DNA of 64,000 nucleotides, taken from assembly GCF_039909015.1 (NCBI RefSeq), contig NZ_CP150919.1:3882501-3946500 (forward strand). The letters are read 5' to 3'. This document shows, piece by piece, positions 41,186 to 50,422 of this stretch (its first letter is position 1; the number at the start of each line of letters is the position of its first letter). Origin of the DNA: Pseudomonas grandcourensis. GTDB taxonomy: Bacteria; Pseudomonadota; Gammaproteobacteria; Pseudomonadales; Pseudomonadaceae. Made by a program: the position numbers and the translations under genes. The notes beneath the pieces are model-generated. The model searched no databases. It was not told the DNA's origin and saw only the letters and a list, made by a program, of their open reading frames with translations.

Positions 41186-42433
41186 TCAGTTTTCGTCGGC
41201 GATGGTCGTGCCACCGGCCACAACATTCGCGTGGTGCGACAGACCGCCGAGCCGGGGTACGGCCAAACAAGACAGCGCCACCAGCAGTTGCAGCCCACCC
41301 ACAATGGCCAACGCACGGGGCAGCACCATGGCGTCACCATGGGTCACGCCGAGAACCACCAGGGGGCTGATAAATTCGCCGGCGAAGATGGCCGCGGTAA
41401 AACACCCCGCCGCCCGCCCGCGTTGATGGAAATTGACTCGCGCCATGATCCAGGTGATCAGCGTCGGCAACATCAAGCCAATGCCCAAGCCGTTGATGGT
41501 CACAGCGACCACGACCTGTACATGGGTCAAGGCGTCAGCCATCAGCAACCCGCCGATACCCGCCAGCACATAGGCGATCAGCAGCATGTGGTGCCCACGC
41601 ATCCCGCTGAACAAACGAAAACTCAGCGCACCGACCAGCACGCCCAGTTGGTTGGCGCCCATGGTCATACCAATTTGTTGCGGGGCATCCACTTGCAGCA
41701 GATTGAGCAGATAACCGGCCTGCACAGGCACAATAAACAGGCTCAAACCTGCCAGCAGTGACAGCACATACATAGGCGCAAGCGCACGCCACGGAAACTT
41801 CCCGGTTGGCAACGGCTGTATGGGTTGCTCGGGCTGCGGGCGGGCCTGTGGTTCCCACAACTTCCAGGCCATCAGCGGCAGGAAAATCAACCCCACGGCG
41901 TACAACGCAAACGGCGTACGCCAGTCGTTCTGCCCAAGGAAGCCGCCCAGCGCGATAAACACCGCAGCCGACAACGACGTGGCAACCATCTGCAAGGCAA
42001 ACAGACGCTCGCGCCTGGCGCCGCTGTAGTAGTCGCCCATCAGCGTGGTGCAGCAGGTCATGATGCCAGCCTCGGCCAATCCGATGCCCGCCCGGCTGAG
42101 CACGATGGCCTGCAGCGAGTCGAGCCAGAGCGGCAGCACGCCGCAAAGGACATACAGGAACATGCTCGCCAGCAACAAGGGCTTGCGCCCAAGGCGGTCG
42201 GCGATCAGTCCGGCGAAGGGCGCCAGCAAGGCAATCACTAACGCTGGCAGCGTCAGTACGACGGGGACCAGCACGGCGCTGCCGTCGACGCCGGCAAAAT
42301 GCGCCTGCATCCGCGGCAACACCGGGGCCAGCAACACCGCGCCCAACACCGGCAGACAGCTGCCCAGCAGCAGCAACAACGACTGCGCCAATCCGGCCTG
42401 CCGGACGGGTTTGACGAAGGTATCAGCGACCAT
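41186..42433 (-). CDS. MFS transporter
   Basis: The 415-residue protein has about 12 membrane segments and the motif A-like GLIADRLGRKPLLLAS between helices 2 and 3. The overall layout is of drug/proton or aromatic-acid type major facilitators. AAGGAG precedes the start, which overlaps the RND gene stop by 11 bases. It is placed between the export/traffic quartet and the hydrolytic enzymes, so it is likely to import the pathway substrate or export a product. Direction cannot be read from the sequence. Confidence 0.88.
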   Translation of the reverse strand: MVADTFVKPVRQAGLAQSLLLLLGSCLPVLGAVLLAPVLPRMQAHFAGVDGSAVLVPVVLTLPALVIALLAPFAGLIADRLGRKPLLLASMFLYVLCGVLPLWLDSLQAIVLSRAGIGLAEAGIMTCCTTLMGDYYSGARRERLFALQMVATSLSAAVFIALGGFLGQNDWRTPFALYAVGLIFLPLMAWKLWEPQARPQPEQPIQPLPTGKFPWRALAPMYVLSLLAGLSLFIVPVQAGYLLNLLQVDAPQQIGMTMGANQLGVLVGALSFRLFSGMRGHHMLLIAYVLAGIGGLLMADALTHVQVVVAVTINGLGIGLMLPTLITWIMARVNFHQRGRAAGCFTAAIFAGEFISPLVVLGVTHGDAMVLPRALAIVGGLQLLVALSCLAVPRLGGLSHHANVVAGGTTIADEN

Positions 42434-44894
42434 GGCAGTGCTCCTTGAAGCTCAGGTGATGAACGTCCGCAACCACCGCAGGCTCAGAACCCGCCATGTG
42501 GGTCACCGCCATCGGCACAACGGTGTCGTGTGCCTTGCGTGCCGGTAACAGGAAGTACGCCAGCGCCGGCAGCAACACCAATGCACCGACCATGTTCCAG
42601 ACAAACATGAAAGCTAGCAGCACGCCCATGTCGGCCTGAAACTTGATGGACGAAAACGTCCACGTCGCCACACCGATGGCCAACGTGATCCCCGTCAGCA
42701 TCACTACCTTGCCGGTGGAAACCAGTGCGCGGTAATAGGCTTCGGACAGGCTCGCCCCTTGGCGCAGATGACCCAGGAGAATGCTCATCACGTACAACGC
42801 GTAGTCGACCCCGATGCCGACGCCCAAGGCGATGACCGGCAGCGTGGCGACTTTCACGCCGATGTTCAGCCAGACCATCAAGGCTTCGCAGAGGATGGAG
42901 GTGAGCATCAGCGGAATCACCGCGCAAACCGTCGCGCGCCAGGAGCGGAAGGTGATCAGGCACAGCACAATCACTGCGCCGTAGACCCAGACGAGCATTT
43001 CGCGATTGGCTTGTTTGACCACAATATTGGTCGCCGCTTCGATGCCGGCGTTACCCGCCGCCAGCAGGAACTTCACCTCGTCGGTGTTGTTCTCGGCGGC
43101 AAACTTTTCCACATGCTCGACCAGGCGGGTCAGCGTCTCGGCCTTGTGGTCGGTAAGGTAGGCGTACAGGGTCAACAGGCTGCAATCTTCGTTGTACAAC
43201 CCCCGCGGCGCGCTGGCGGTGATCATGTTGAGCATCGCTTGGTTGTTCTGCAGCTCGTACCACTTCGGGTTGCCTTCACTGAGCCCGACCAGCATGCGCC
43301 GGTTCAGCAACGCCAGCGAGTTGGTCGAGTCAACGCCCGGCAAGGCGCGCAGCTGCCAGTCCAGGGCATCGACCTTGGCCAGAATGTCGTAGCGCGCACA
43401 GTTGCTGGCAGGGGTTTTTACCATCACCGCGAACAGGTCGCTGCTGGCGCCATAATGACGGGTCAGAAAGGCATCGTCCTGGTTGTAGCGCGAGTCCGCA
43501 CGCAGCTCTGGGGCACCGGCGTCGAGGTCACCGATTTTCAGTTGCTGGCTGACCAGAAAGCCAACGGCTGCCAATGCAAGGCTGATGGCGACGCACAGGC
43601 TGGCCCAGCGCCGATGAGTGAACAGATCCAGAAAACGCCAGAAGGCATGGCGCGTCAGCCCGCTTTGCTCGGCCTGTTCGCTCTTGAGGCTCAGTTGTGC
43701 GGCACGCGGCGTCACGCCAACATAAGAGAGCAACACCGGCAGCAAAATCAGGTTGGTGAAAATCAGCACGGCCACGCCAATGCTGGCGATCACTGCGAGG
43801 TCCTGAATGACCTGGATCTTGATCAGCATCAGTACCGCAAAACCTACAGCGTCACACAGCAGCGCTGTCAGCCCGGCGAGGAACAGGCGCCGGAAGGTGA
43901 ATCGCGCAGCCACCACCCGGTGCATGCCACGCCCGATGTCCTGCATGATGCCGTTCATTTTTTGCGCGCCGTGGCTCATGCCGATGGCAAACACCAGAAA
44001 CGGCACCAGCACGGAGTACGGGTCCAACTGATAGTTCAGCAATGGCAGCAGACCGAGCTGCCAGACCACCGCCACCAGCGAGCACAGCACCACCAGCACC
44101 GTACTGCGCAGGCAGCGGGTATACCAGAACAGCACCGCAGTGGTGATCAGGATCGCGACGGCGAAGAACAGCAGGATCTGCTTCAGGCCGGCAATCAGGT
44201 CGCCGACTTTTTTCGCGAAACCGGTGATGTGAATCTCGATGTTGGCGCTTTGGTAAGTGCTGCGCAGGGTCTCCAGTTGTTCGGACAAGACCGCGTAATC
44301 CAGCGGCTTACCGTCGGTGGTGTTGGCCAACAATGGAACGTAGATGATGCTGGAAGTCTGGTCGAGGGCCACCAATTGACCGAGTTCATTGGAGCGCTGC
44401 ACATTGCGCCGCAGTGCGTCGAGGTTGGCTGCGGTACCGCTGTAGTCGTCCGGGATCACCGGACCGCCATCCAGGCCATCTTCGGTCACCGCAACCCAAC
44501 GGGTGGCGGGCGTCCAAAGCGACTTCATGTAAGCCCGGTCGACACCCGGCAGCAGGTAGAGTTTGTCGCTCAGGGTTTGCAGGGTTTTTAGGTACTCGGC
44601 GTCATAGATGTCGCCATGCTTGTTAGCTACCACGATGCGCAGCGCGTTGCCTAGACCCGTGAGCTGCTTCTGATGCTCAAGGTAGTTCGCAATGTAGGGT
44701 TGCTGTGTCGGGATCATTTTTTCGAAGCTGGCATTGAGCTCGATACGGGTGGCCTGATAACCCAATACCAGGGTCGTCAGCACACATACCATCAGGACCC
44801 ACAAGCGGTGGTTGAACAGTGTGCGTTCCACCACTGAACCGGAGCGTGGATCGAAATTCGCCAGGCTTGCCGTGGCGTTGTCGAAAGACTTCAT
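42423..44894 (-). CDS. RND/MMPL family inner-membrane transporter
   Basis: The 823-residue protein has two repeats of one membrane helix, a large periplasmic domain and a five-helix bundle. Typical RND/SSD stretches occur in both bundles (VPFLVFAIGMSHGAQKMNGI; VIALGVGIGVDYALYVMSIL). It belongs to the single-chain MMPL/hydrophobe exporter type rather than AcrB. Proteins of this class are often encoded with YCF48, DUF1329 and DUF1302 proteins near genes for degradation of hydrophobic compounds, as here. It would move a lipid-like or aromatic compound between membranes using the proton gradient. Four bases separate it from the YCF48 gene. Confidence 0.9.
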   Translation of the reverse strand: MKSFDNATASLANFDPRSGSVVERTLFNHRLWVLMVCVLTTLVLGYQATRIELNASFEKMIPTQQPYIANYLEHQKQLTGLGNALRIVVANKHGDIYDAEYLKTLQTLSDKLYLLPGVDRAYMKSLWTPATRWVAVTEDGLDGGPVIPDDYSGTAANLDALRRNVQRSNELGQLVALDQTSSIIYVPLLANTTDGKPLDYAVLSEQLETLRSTYQSANIEIHITGFAKKVGDLIAGLKQILLFFAVAILITTAVLFWYTRCLRSTVLVVLCSLVAVVWQLGLLPLLNYQLDPYSVLVPFLVFAIGMSHGAQKMNGIMQDIGRGMHRVVAARFTFRRLFLAGLTALLCDAVGFAVLMLIKIQVIQDLAVIASIGVAVLIFTNLILLPVLLSYVGVTPRAAQLSLKSEQAEQSGLTRHAFWRFLDLFTHRRWASLCVAISLALAAVGFLVSQQLKIGDLDAGAPELRADSRYNQDDAFLTRHYGASSDLFAVMVKTPASNCARYDILAKVDALDWQLRALPGVDSTNSLALLNRRMLVGLSEGNPKWYELQNNQAMLNMITASAPRGLYNEDCSLLTLYAYLTDHKAETLTRLVEHVEKFAAENNTDEVKFLLAAGNAGIEAATNIVVKQANREMLVWVYGAVIVLCLITFRSWRATVCAVIPLMLTSILCEALMVWLNIGVKVATLPVIALGVGIGVDYALYVMSILLGHLRQGASLSEAYYRALVSTGKVVMLTGITLAIGVATWTFSSIKFQADMGVLLAFMFVWNMVGALVLLPALAYFLLPARKAHDTVVPMAVTHMAGSEPAVVADVHHLSFKEHCHGR

Positions 44895-44898
44895 AACC

Positions 44899-45993
44899 TC
44901 ACTCCGAAGCGGTGGCGATTGACGGCGATACGCGCGTCAATCCAGTGAAACCCGCCAGCGTCAGGCTGCCATCGGCGGCCTGGATGACACTGGAGACGGG
45001 CTTGCCGAGCGGTTTGCCATAGGGCATGAGCGTTGCGCCCGGCTGGTTGTGGGTGCGAAACAAGGCTCCGCTCTGATTGACCAGCAACAACTGGCCGTCG
45101 TCGGTACGGATGGCATCGCTGAAAGACACCGGCATCGTGACCGGCGCAGGCTGGAAGCTCTGGCCCAAGTCACTGGAGACAAACGCATTGCCCTTTAACC
45201 CGGCCACCAGCAACTCACCGTCGTCGCGCATTTGCACGGTGAAAAAGCTGCCCGCATAGGGGCTTTCCAGCGGTGTGAACGATTTTCCGGCATCGTCCGA
45301 GCGAGCGAGGTAGCCCTGCTCGCCGGCGAGAAACCAGTGTTGCCCCTGTTGAGTGATCGCCGACAGATGCGCGCCCATTGGGTTATCGATCTGCCCCATG
45401 ATGGATTGCCAGGTGGTGCCGCCATCGTCGGTGCGAAAGGCCAGGCCGTACGCCCCCACGATCAGGCCGTGCTGGGCATCAACGAATTGCACGGCGAGAA
45501 ATGGCTTGTCAGCCCCCTCACCAGTCAGTCGTTCAGCCGTTTGCACGCGCGCGGCGGCGGTATCCTGGTCGTTGGCCGAAGGCAGTTGCTGGCGAGCATC
45601 TGCCAATTCGAGTTGTGCAGCACGCAGGCCATCCAGTTGCACAACCCAATGTTCTCCCCCGTCATGGGAGGCCAGCACCACACCCGCATGCCCGACGGCC
45701 CAACCCGTCTGGGCGTCGACGAACTGCACGGCCGTAAGGCTGACCGAAACCGGCACCGCGGCTTGACGCCAGCTGACGCCGTTGTCATCGGACAGCAACA
45801 CAATGCCCCGCTCACCCACCGCCACCAGCCGCGCCCCCGCCCGTGCAAGGTCCAGAAGCACCGCGGATTTCGCTTGCGGCGCCTGCATCGCCGGGGTGTC
45901 GAGCACGTCGCCCACCGCAGCGGCATGCGCCAGGCTCAACGGCAACGCCATAAGCCACATCAGCCGACCAACCACCTGACAGATTCTGTTCAT
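44899..45993 (-). CDS. YCF48-related beta-propeller protein
   Basis: The 364-residue protein has a signal peptide (residues 1-25, ending AHAA). The rest is made of repeated propeller blades with the BNR/YCF48 pattern (LSDDNGVSWRQA, ASHDGGEHWVVQ, RTDDGGTTWQSI, RSDDAGKSFTPL, SSDLGQSFQPA). YCF48-like proteins act as assembly or interaction factors. In bacterial catabolic islands they accompany RND exporters, so this is probably a periplasmic partner of the next gene product. ATG 45993 is preferred because the sequence before it is not signal-like. Confidence 0.88.
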   Translation of the reverse strand: MNRICQVVGRLMWLMALPLSLAHAAAVGDVLDTPAMQAPQAKSAVLLDLARAGARLVAVGERGIVLLSDDNGVSWRQAAVPVSVSLTAVQFVDAQTGWAVGHAGVVLASHDGGEHWVVQLDGLRAAQLELADARQQLPSANDQDTAAARVQTAERLTGEGADKPFLAVQFVDAQHGLIVGAYGLAFRTDDGGTTWQSIMGQIDNPMGAHLSAITQQGQHWFLAGEQGYLARSDDAGKSFTPLESPYAGSFFTVQMRDDGELLVAGLKGNAFVSSDLGQSFQPAPVTMPVSFSDAIRTDDGQLLLVNQSGALFRTHNQPGATLMPYGKPLGKPVSSVIQAADGSLTLAGFTGLTRVSPSIATASE

Positions 45994-46055
45994 TACCGAC
46001 CTCGACAAACCTTTTGAAACCGGATCACGGTTCGCAAACCGCGATCCGGTCTGTC

Positions 46056-47444
46056 TCAACGAACTCCGGCACCCGCCATCGCCGCCGGCGAAAACTCTGA
46101 GGCCTTGTAGCGATCCACCATGCCGTACTGCTCGGGCTGACCGGTGTAGACGTTCTGGATAAACCAGGCGCCGGAGGTCAGGTCGTAAAACCCCGAAGAC
46201 AATTGCGCTTGCGCAGGCAGATCCGGGAGTACCGCCGGCAACGACCACAGGGTCTTGGCCAGTTGACCATTGGCGTCCCAACGGTCGCCGAGCATGGCTT
46301 GCCAGGTGTCCTCATCGAGGTAATAGCGGCCCTTCGGCAACTGGTGACGCTTGCCCGGTGCCAGGTCCGCTTCCACAACCCAGACCCGGTGCAATTCCCA
46401 GCGCACGTAATCCGGGTTCATGTGGTGAGCGAGGAACAGGTCTTCAGGTTTGGCTGCGGTTTGCACTTTGTTGGTGTTGTAGGGGATGTACATCTCCTGC
46501 TTGCCCACCAGTTTCCAGTTGAAGCGGTCTATGCGGCCCTGGAATACGCTCAACTCGTCGAACGACATCACCCCGGCGGTCGCCGGGGTCGGCGTGTCGC
46601 AGCAGGCATTCGGCAGCTTGCGCACGCGACGCTGGCCAGTCAGGTAAACGTGCGCCTGGGACAGGTCACCGTTGATGTTGGTGCGGCCCATAATCTGTTC
46701 GCCGGCGCGCAATGGCGGACCGACGTTGAGCAGCCGGAACAGCCAGTAGTCACCGGCAAACGACTCCGGCGTCCCTTCCTGGTAGTAGTACGGCATCTCC
46801 TGAATGGCCTGGCCATCGGTGGTCATGACCTGCTTGCCGTCGGCCGTCATCAGGTAGTGCCGAAAATGCATCGACACCGAGGTACCGCGCCAATTCAACA
46901 CGTGGTTCCATATGGCTTCGGCGCCGTTTTTCGGGATCGGAAACGGGATGCCGCCAAAGGCGCCTTCAGGTACCGGACCGGCGCTGCTGTCTACCAGTTT
47001 GGCGCGGGTGGCGTTTTTCAACGTGTTGTCATACACCCATTGCGGCGCAGCGGCGGTGCGCCGTGTCGGGTAAACGTCGATGCGATAAGTGTCCGGGAAA
47101 CGTTTGAACATTTCCTTGGTGCCATCGCTGAGTTTGCCAGCGTATTGCGCCAGGTTTTTCGAGGTAATGCTGAACAGCGGCTTGTCTGCGGCGAACGGAT
47201 CGGACCGCTTGCCGCCTTCCTTGAACGAAGGATCGACCTTGGTGTAACCACCGTCCCAGACAGGAATCGAGCCGTCGGCATTGCCGGCGCGCTCGGCCCC
47301 GAAAGGCGTGAGGTTTTTCGACAGTTTGGCCGCGTCTTCCGCTGTCGCAGCCCCCGCCATCTGACTGCAAATGGCCAGGCTACCGAGCAGTGCGAAGCAA
47401 AGCGTTTTGAGCTTGAACGCTCCGGTTTTCTTGTTGTGGGTCAT
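46056..47444 (-). CDS. DUF1329 periplasmic/outer-membrane-associated protein
   Basis: The 462-residue protein has a signal peptide (residues 1-32, ending MAGAA) and the DUF1329 pattern. This comprises NLTPFGAERAGNADGSIPVWDGG near the N-terminus, a central RQ/RRVRKLPNACCDTP-like core, FNWKLVGKQEMYIPYN, and LAHHMNPDYVRWELHRVWVVEADL near the C-terminus. The fold is thought to resemble lipoprotein carriers such as LolB/LppX-type half barrels, which suggests that it shuttles hydrophobic molecules through the periplasm. ATG 47444 follows AGAGGA. It lies directly after the DUF1302 gene. Confidence 0.9.
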   Translation of the reverse strand: MTHNKKTGAFKLKTLCFALLGSLAICSQMAGAATAEDAAKLSKNLTPFGAERAGNADGSIPVWDGGYTKVDPSFKEGGKRSDPFAADKPLFSITSKNLAQYAGKLSDGTKEMFKRFPDTYRIDVYPTRRTAAAPQWVYDNTLKNATRAKLVDSSAGPVPEGAFGGIPFPIPKNGAEAIWNHVLNWRGTSVSMHFRHYLMTADGKQVMTTDGQAIQEMPYYYQEGTPESFAGDYWLFRLLNVGPPLRAGEQIMGRTNINGDLSQAHVYLTGQRRVRKLPNACCDTPTPATAGVMSFDELSVFQGRIDRFNWKLVGKQEMYIPYNTNKVQTAAKPEDLFLAHHMNPDYVRWELHRVWVVEADLAPGKRHQLPKGRYYLDEDTWQAMLGDRWDANGQLAKTLWSLPAVLPDLPAQAQLSSGFYDLTSGAWFIQNVYTGQPEQYGMVDRYKASEFSPAAMAGAGVR

Positions 47445-47456
47445 GCGCAAGTCCTC

Positions 47457-49154
47457 TTAAAACGTGGTCTTGACGGAGAAAGCCAGGTAATCCCGATCTT
47501 TCAGCGATTGCTTGTAATTGAACTGGCTTGCGGCGTTGAGGTTGGTGTCCTCGGCGCCGTAGTAATGTGTGTAGGTCAGGCCAGCGGTGACGCGATCCAG
47601 ATAGGTCGCGGTGATACCGATGTTCATGTCGCCGCCGTTGTCCGGGCCAAAGGAACTGACCACCGCCGATTTGCCCAGCGGGAAGTAGCTGAGGCCGATC
47701 GGGATGCTGATATCGATGCCGGAAAAAAACTGGCGGTAGGTCGGGGTGTAAACCACCTTGAACCCGAGTCCGTCGTCGGTGGCATTGGGGTCCAGGGCGG
47801 CCCGGTTTTTGGTGACACTCAGCAGTCGGTTCCAGGCGATCTCACCAACCAGCCCCGACTCCCTGGCGATGAAGTTCGGCCCGAACGAGGCCAGGACGTT
47901 GAGGTTGACGTGGGCGGTACGGCCGACGGCGTAGAGGGCATCGTCATCGTTATCAGCGACTACGCCGGGCAGGACGGTTTGACCGTTGGAAACCAGCGGC
48001 ATGTTCCAGCGCATCGAGGCTTCACCGGCGAAGCTGTATTCGTCGACCGTGGTGGAAAAACTGGCGCCAAACGCGCGAATGTCCTCCGGGTACACCCAGT
48101 AGTATTCGCCGATCTGGCCGGTACCGAAGTTCGGCGCACCGGTGGAAGGCTTGAGGTAAAGCTTGGGGGTTTTGTCGTGGTACTGGATCGCGTACAGGCC
48201 GTACTCGACCGTTTCTGCGCTGTATTTCAACTGCAGACCGCCCTGCCCTGAACTTCTGGCTTCCTTGTCATTGCCATGGAAGAACGCCGCCGGGCTGCCG
48301 GGATTGCCACCGAGGAACGCAGGAAATGGCGCCCCCACGATCAAGCGTTCGTTGCCTTCACCAATAGTGTCACTGGTGGAGAAATAACTACCGGCACCCG
48401 GCAGGCGCGTCTCTTCCCATTCCAGCTGGTAGAAGGCGCCGAGCGACACGTCATTGGTCAGTTGGAAAGTACCCGACAGTTGACTGACCGGCCGGGTGAT
48501 TTCCTTGAACTGGGTGTTGGGTACCGACTGCGCTTTCACCACGTCAACCGGCGCCATGCCACCGGCAATGCCGTTGGCGCCGAAGAACAGGCTCTCGCCC
48601 CAGATCAAGCCGTGGCGACCGGCACGTATGGACGTGGCGTGATCGCCCAGCTCGCCGTTCCAGTAAACAAACGCATCGAGCAGTTCGCCGTCACCGCCGT
48701 GCAGGTGGCGGGTGTCGTCGGTGAATTCGTCGTAGGCCACCGAACGGGCGTTGGCTCGCGCAGGGTCGTCGTTATCGTTGTCGTGCTGGTAGGCGGTGTC
48801 GTACCAAGCGGCGCCACTGAGGCGTGCGCCGACGTTTTTGAACGACATGTCCAGTTCGGAGAGGATGTCCGTGCGATTGGAAATCAGGCCTTTTTTGAAC
48901 GCCCGATCGCCATCGTCCTGGTTGAGCGAGACCTGCCCCTCGGTCAGTTTGCTACTGGGATTCTGGGTGCGCCATGCGGCGCTGTACTTGACGGTGTTAT
49001 CCCATCGCAGGCTGAAATCCGGATTGCCGGTATCCACCTGAAAGGCGTGTGCAGCCTGGCTGCAAAGCACCAACACTGCGGCCAACGTGAAACCAAAGGG
49101 TGCAGACGTGCAGACCGGGCGGCGCGCAAGCGTCGCAGTCATGGAGCTAACCAT
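47457..49154 (-). CDS. DUF1302 outer-membrane beta-barrel protein
   Basis: The 565-residue protein has a signal peptide (about residues 1-37, ending AAHA) and then FQVDTGNPDFSLRWDNTVKYSAAWR, the typical DUF1302 opening. RAGRHGLIWGESLFFGANGIAGG follows in the middle. Many amphipathic strands and a terminal Phe (VKTTF) indicate a barrel. It is probably an outer-membrane channel for hydrophobic or aromatic compounds. The gene opens the traffic quartet and has an AAAAACAA motif at its ribosome-binding site. Only 12 bases separate it from the DUF1329 gene. Confidence 0.9.
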   Translation of the reverse strand: MVSSMTATLARRPVCTSAPFGFTLAAVLVLCSQAAHAFQVDTGNPDFSLRWDNTVKYSAAWRTQNPSSKLTEGQVSLNQDDGDRAFKKGLISNRTDILSELDMSFKNVGARLSGAAWYDTAYQHDNDNDDPARANARSVAYDEFTDDTRHLHGGDGELLDAFVYWNGELGDHATSIRAGRHGLIWGESLFFGANGIAGGMAPVDVVKAQSVPNTQFKEITRPVSQLSGTFQLTNDVSLGAFYQLEWEETRLPGAGSYFSTSDTIGEGNERLIVGAPFPAFLGGNPGSPAAFFHGNDKEARSSGQGGLQLKYSAETVEYGLYAIQYHDKTPKLYLKPSTGAPNFGTGQIGEYYWVYPEDIRAFGASFSTTVDEYSFAGEASMRWNMPLVSNGQTVLPGVVADNDDDALYAVGRTAHVNLNVLASFGPNFIARESGLVGEIAWNRLLSVTKNRAALDPNATDDGLGFKVVYTPTYRQFFSGIDISIPIGLSYFPLGKSAVVSSFGPDNGGDMNIGITATYLDRVTAGLTYTHYYGAEDTNLNAASQFNYKQSLKDRDYLAFSVKTTF

Positions 49155-49166
49155 CGCGTTAACCTC

Positions 49167-49174
49167 TTGTTTTT
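49167..49174 (-). promoter_or_regulatory. Hfq/Crc CA motif before the DUF1302 gene
   Basis: The minus strand reads AAAAACAA, a perfect AAnAAnAA, touching the AGAGG ribosome-binding site of the DUF1302 gene. Confidence 0.5.
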
Positions 49175-49210
49175 ATAGTGGTAACTGCTGTGGGTGACGG
49201 CCTTGTCGAA

Positions 49211-50335
49211 TCAGATCGGCTCAGCCGTGCGCGCAAGCATTTGCTTGACCAGGCCGATGCGGTCGAATTCGCGGTCGTGTTGCATTTCCTTGTCGCCCGC
49301 CAGCACCGAGCTTTCGCTGATGAACTTGCAGCGCTCGAAACGGCGTTCCATGAAGCGCTGGAGAATTTGCACAACGCTGCCATCGCCAGTCAGTTCTTCA
49401 CTGAGCACGATGGCATCTTCTATCGCCATGCCGGCCCCCTGTCCGAGGTGGGGCGTAGTCGCATGGGCGGCGTCGCCGATCAGCAAAACGCGGCCGCGGT
49501 ACCAGGGCTCATTGACGAAAACCACCTCCATTGGTTTGTAAACCACTTGGCTGCTGTCGGTGATTTGTTCACGCAACTGACCGACGAGACCGGAAAAACC
49601 TTGCAAGCGCTGACGCATCTGCTCGGCCAGCGACTGCGGGTCCATCCAGGGGTTGGACGGTTCGTGGGAGGTGAGGAACAGGTACATCAAGTCACCGGCC
49701 AGCGGCACCAGGCCGGCGTTGCCGTCAGCGCTCTGATAGTTGGCGAGGTGATCGATTTGCGGGTCGCGCGGGAAGTTGTAGCGCCACACCGATTGGCCGG
49801 TAAACCTGGGTGTATAAGTGTCACCAAACAGCAAATCACGCACTTTGGAGAACAAACCATCGGCACCCACCACCAGGTCATAACTACCGCGGCTGCCGTC
49901 GGTGAACAACACGTCGACGCTGTCGCCCTGGTCATTCAGTGTTTCTACACTGAGTCCAAGGCGTACTTTGGCGCCAAGTTCCAGGGCCGTTTCACTGAGG
50001 ACTTTATGCAGTGCCAGACGTGAAATACCGACGTTCGCCGGGTAGGCAGGCCCTGCCAGGCGCTGGCCCGGGATGCGTGCCAATTGCTGACCGGCCGGGC
50101 CATAGATGGCGACGTCTTCAAAGGCATACGCCGCATCGAGATAACCGTCGAGCACGCCCAGCTTGGCCATTTCGCGAACGACGTTGCTTTGCTGGATGAT
50201 CCCGACACCGTAAACGGTCCATTCTGACTTGAGTTCGATCAGGTCGACTTCAATGCCTTTGCGTCGCAGGGCAATGGCCGCGCACAGGCCACCAATACCA
50301 CCGCCCACGATCAGAACTTTGTTCACTGCACTCAT
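49211..50335 (-). CDS. FAD-dependent aromatic-ring monooxygenase (group A)
   Basis: The 374-residue protein has all three fingerprints of single-component flavin hydroxylases: GGGIGGLCAAIALRRKG (residues 11-27), DLVVGADGLFSKVR, and VLLIGDAAHATTPHLGQGAGMAIEDAIVL near the C-terminus. These enzymes hydroxylate phenolic or N-heteroaromatic rings with NAD(P)H and oxygen (salicylate, 3-hydroxybenzoate, 6-hydroxynicotinate types). It has its own nod-box-like operator 91 bp upstream of the start (50426-50462) and an AAGAATAA motif near the ribosome-binding site. It is likely the ring-activating step of the pathway and starts the long transcript toward the RND and FAH genes. Confidence 0.92.
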   Translation of the reverse strand: MSAVNKVLIVGGGIGGLCAAIALRRKGIEVDLIELKSEWTVYGVGIIQQSNVVREMAKLGVLDGYLDAAYAFEDVAIYGPAGQQLARIPGQRLAGPAYPANVGISRLALHKVLSETALELGAKVRLGLSVETLNDQGDSVDVLFTDGSRGSYDLVVGADGLFSKVRDLLFGDTYTPRFTGQSVWRYNFPRDPQIDHLANYQSADGNAGLVPLAGDLMYLFLTSHEPSNPWMDPQSLAEQMRQRLQGFSGLVGQLREQITDSSQVVYKPMEVVFVNEPWYRGRVLLIGDAAHATTPHLGQGAGMAIEDAIVLSEELTGDGSVVQILQRFMERRFERCKFISESSVLAGDKEMQHDREFDRIGLVKQMLARTAEPI

Positions 50336-50349
50336 GGTTTTCTCACTTT

Positions 50350-50357
50350 TTATTCTT
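50350..50357 (-). promoter_or_regulatory. Hfq/Crc CA motif before the FAD monooxygenase gene
   Basis: The minus strand reads AAGAATAA, matching AAnAAnAA, about 15-22 bases upstream of the ATG. Confidence 0.42.
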
Positions 50358-50422
50358 GTGATTCGATGCAGCGCCGGGCACTGCGTCGTTAGGTCCAGCT
50401 TCCCGTCAAAGCAGGGATTTGA

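Noticed and set aside
42759-44591. 610-codon open frame on the plus strand opposite the RND gene
   Set aside because: The RND/MMPL protein on the minus strand has clear family motifs; the plus frame is rich in Gln, His and Arg and is an open shadow caused by high G+C codon use.
46203-48251. 682-codon plus-strand frame over the DUF1329 and DUF1302 genes
   Set aside because: It spans two well-supported genes and their junction on the other strand and shows no recognisable protein features.
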